From: JBDTVS01 sp040007095
GTDB taxonomy: Bacteria > Acidobacteriota > Vicinamibacteria > Vicinamibacterales > CAVVIG01
Direction: 5' to 3'
Length of the DNA stretch: 63,046 bases
Assembly (NCBI GenBank): GCA_040007095.1
Contig: JBDTVS010000054.1
Location: forward strand, 1-63,046
The notes below the pieces were generated by a model that did no database searches, was not told the origin of the DNA, and was given only the letters and a program-made list of their open reading frames with translations. This document shows positions 62,432-63,046 of this stretch, piece after piece. The position numbers and the translations under genes are program-made. The number at the start of each line of letters is the position of its first letter. Within the stretch, counting starts at the first letter, position 1.

Positions 62432-62965
62432 ATGCCCAAGATCAACTCTTCCGCTCTCGCGTTGCTCGGCATCGTTTCGCTGGCGTCCGGCCTGCTCCTG
62501 GCACAGACCCAACGGCCCGGGGAATATCCGCGGGGCGAAAAGCCTTCTCCGATGATGAATTTTTTCGTGACGAGCGTACCCGTCGGCGACGGCGGCAATC
62601 TCGGCGGACTGGCCGGCGCCGATGCGCATTGTCAGATGCTCGCCACGGCCGCAGGCGCCGGTACTCGCACCTGGCACGCCTATCTGAGCACGCAGGCGCG
62701 GCCCGGCACGCCGGCAGTGAACGCGCGCGACCGCATCGGCAAAGGCCCCTGGTACAACGTCCGGGGCGAAACGATCGCGCAGGATCTGGCGCATCTACAC
62801 GGCGATACGCTGGAACTTGCCCATCAGGGAAACAATCTGAATAAGCTCACCGGGCTCACGGAAAGAGGCCAGATCGTGCCTGGTCTGTACGACTACAACG
62901 ATCCGCGCGACACCGACTGGGAATACGCCAAGAACACCAGGTTAGGATGGCGAACACACGCATGA
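62432..62965 (+). CDS. Secreted protein, DUF1554/lectin-like, unknown function
   Basis: This is a 177-residue protein with a signal peptide (ALALLGIVSLASGLLLAQ). The body FFVTSVPVGDGGNLGGLAGA, then CQMLATAAGAGTRTWHAYLS and IGKGPWYNVRG, resembles a secreted domain annotated as DUF1554 or collagen/endostatin-like, whose relatives usually continue for another 50 residues with a Cys-Trp segment. Here the protein ends early, at WRTHA. GGGAG lies 3 bases before ATG 62432. The stop overlaps the next ATG (ATGA). Confidence 0.7.
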   Translation: MPKINSSALALLGIVSLASGLLLAQTQRPGEYPRGEKPSPMMNFFVTSVPVGDGGNLGGLAGADAHCQMLATAAGAGTRTWHAYLSTQARPGTPAVNARDRIGKGPWYNVRGETIAQDLAHLHGDTLELAHQGNNLNKLTGLTERGQIVPGLYDYNDPRDTDWEYAKNTRLGWRTHA

Positions 62966-63046
62966 CCAGGCCGCGCGCCTCCGTTGTTCTAGTGTCTACC
63001 GTGATGCTGGCATCCTGCCTGTTGCTGGCGCAGCAGGCCGTGCCGC
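62962..63046 (+). CDS. Start of a secreted protein, partial
   Basis: This ATG overlaps the preceding stop codon. The 28 codons present encode a signal peptide (ASVVLVSTVMLASCLLLAQQ). An in-frame ATG at 62947 is also possible. The function lies beyond the window edge. Confidence 0.6.
   Translation, partial: MTRPRASVVLVSTVMLASCLLLAQQAVP

Overview
The window is 63 kb of GC-rich DNA from a Gram-negative bacterium. Three things point to Acidobacteriota, most likely a Vicinamibacteria-type soil or sediment lineage: the carboxypeptidase-regulatory-domain TonB receptor, a TIGR03435-type fragment, and many secreted PQQ, DUF1111 and YceI proteins. That placement is inference; there is no rRNA or other taxonomic marker here. 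I saw no tRNA, rRNA, CRISPR array, intact transposase or prophage.

Layout. 0-12 kb: a partial phospholipase-D-like gene, a secreted metallophosphoesterase, a Sel1-repeat protein and a very large cyclic beta-1,2-glucan synthase (NdvB/ChvB type). 12-17 kb: a small DUF7662-like protein, groES-groEL, a BON-domain protein with a small membrane protein, and a Crp/Fnr regulator. 17-25 kb: a tripartite RND efflux operon (tolC, adaptor, pump) with a divergent AraC regulator. 25-31 kb: two Tat-exported proteins (DsrE-like; zinc alcohol dehydrogenase), a frameshifted TPR gene and a DUF1111 dihaem protein. 31-40 kb: a catabolic island with an FMN 2-hydroxyacid dehydrogenase, a beta-keto acid cleavage enzyme, a cupin, an HpcH/HpaI aldolase, IclR, DUF6282, SDR, MFS and thioesterase. 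40-48 kb: an alpha-dioxygenase-like haem peroxidase, a catalase-fold protein, an FAD oxidoreductase, a DUF2235 hydrolase, a secreted duplicated protein and a GT1 glycosyltransferase, which together suggest lipid-peroxide (oxylipin-like) chemistry. 48-56 kb: DUF2252, a secreted unknown, a PQQ propeller protein and a TonB receptor. 56-63 kb: a gene graveyard (HEAT, cupin, TIGR03435, kinase and DUF1684 fragments) around a serine hydrolase, then YceI and two small secreted proteins.

The most unusual signal is a family of about 80-130 bp dispersed palindromic repeats. Copies lie at 1654, 3549, 15259, 21328, 24915 and 32280. Four of them carry a central hairpin whose arms differ between copies but stay paired. 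Several copies sit inside or at the ends of open reading frames without breaking them: the Sel1 N-terminus, the middle of the efflux adaptor, and the C-terminus of the beta-keto acid cleavage enzyme. Further short repeat families (ACCGAGG/CCTCGGT arms, TTTTCGTG tandems, other hairpins) fill the intergenic spaces.
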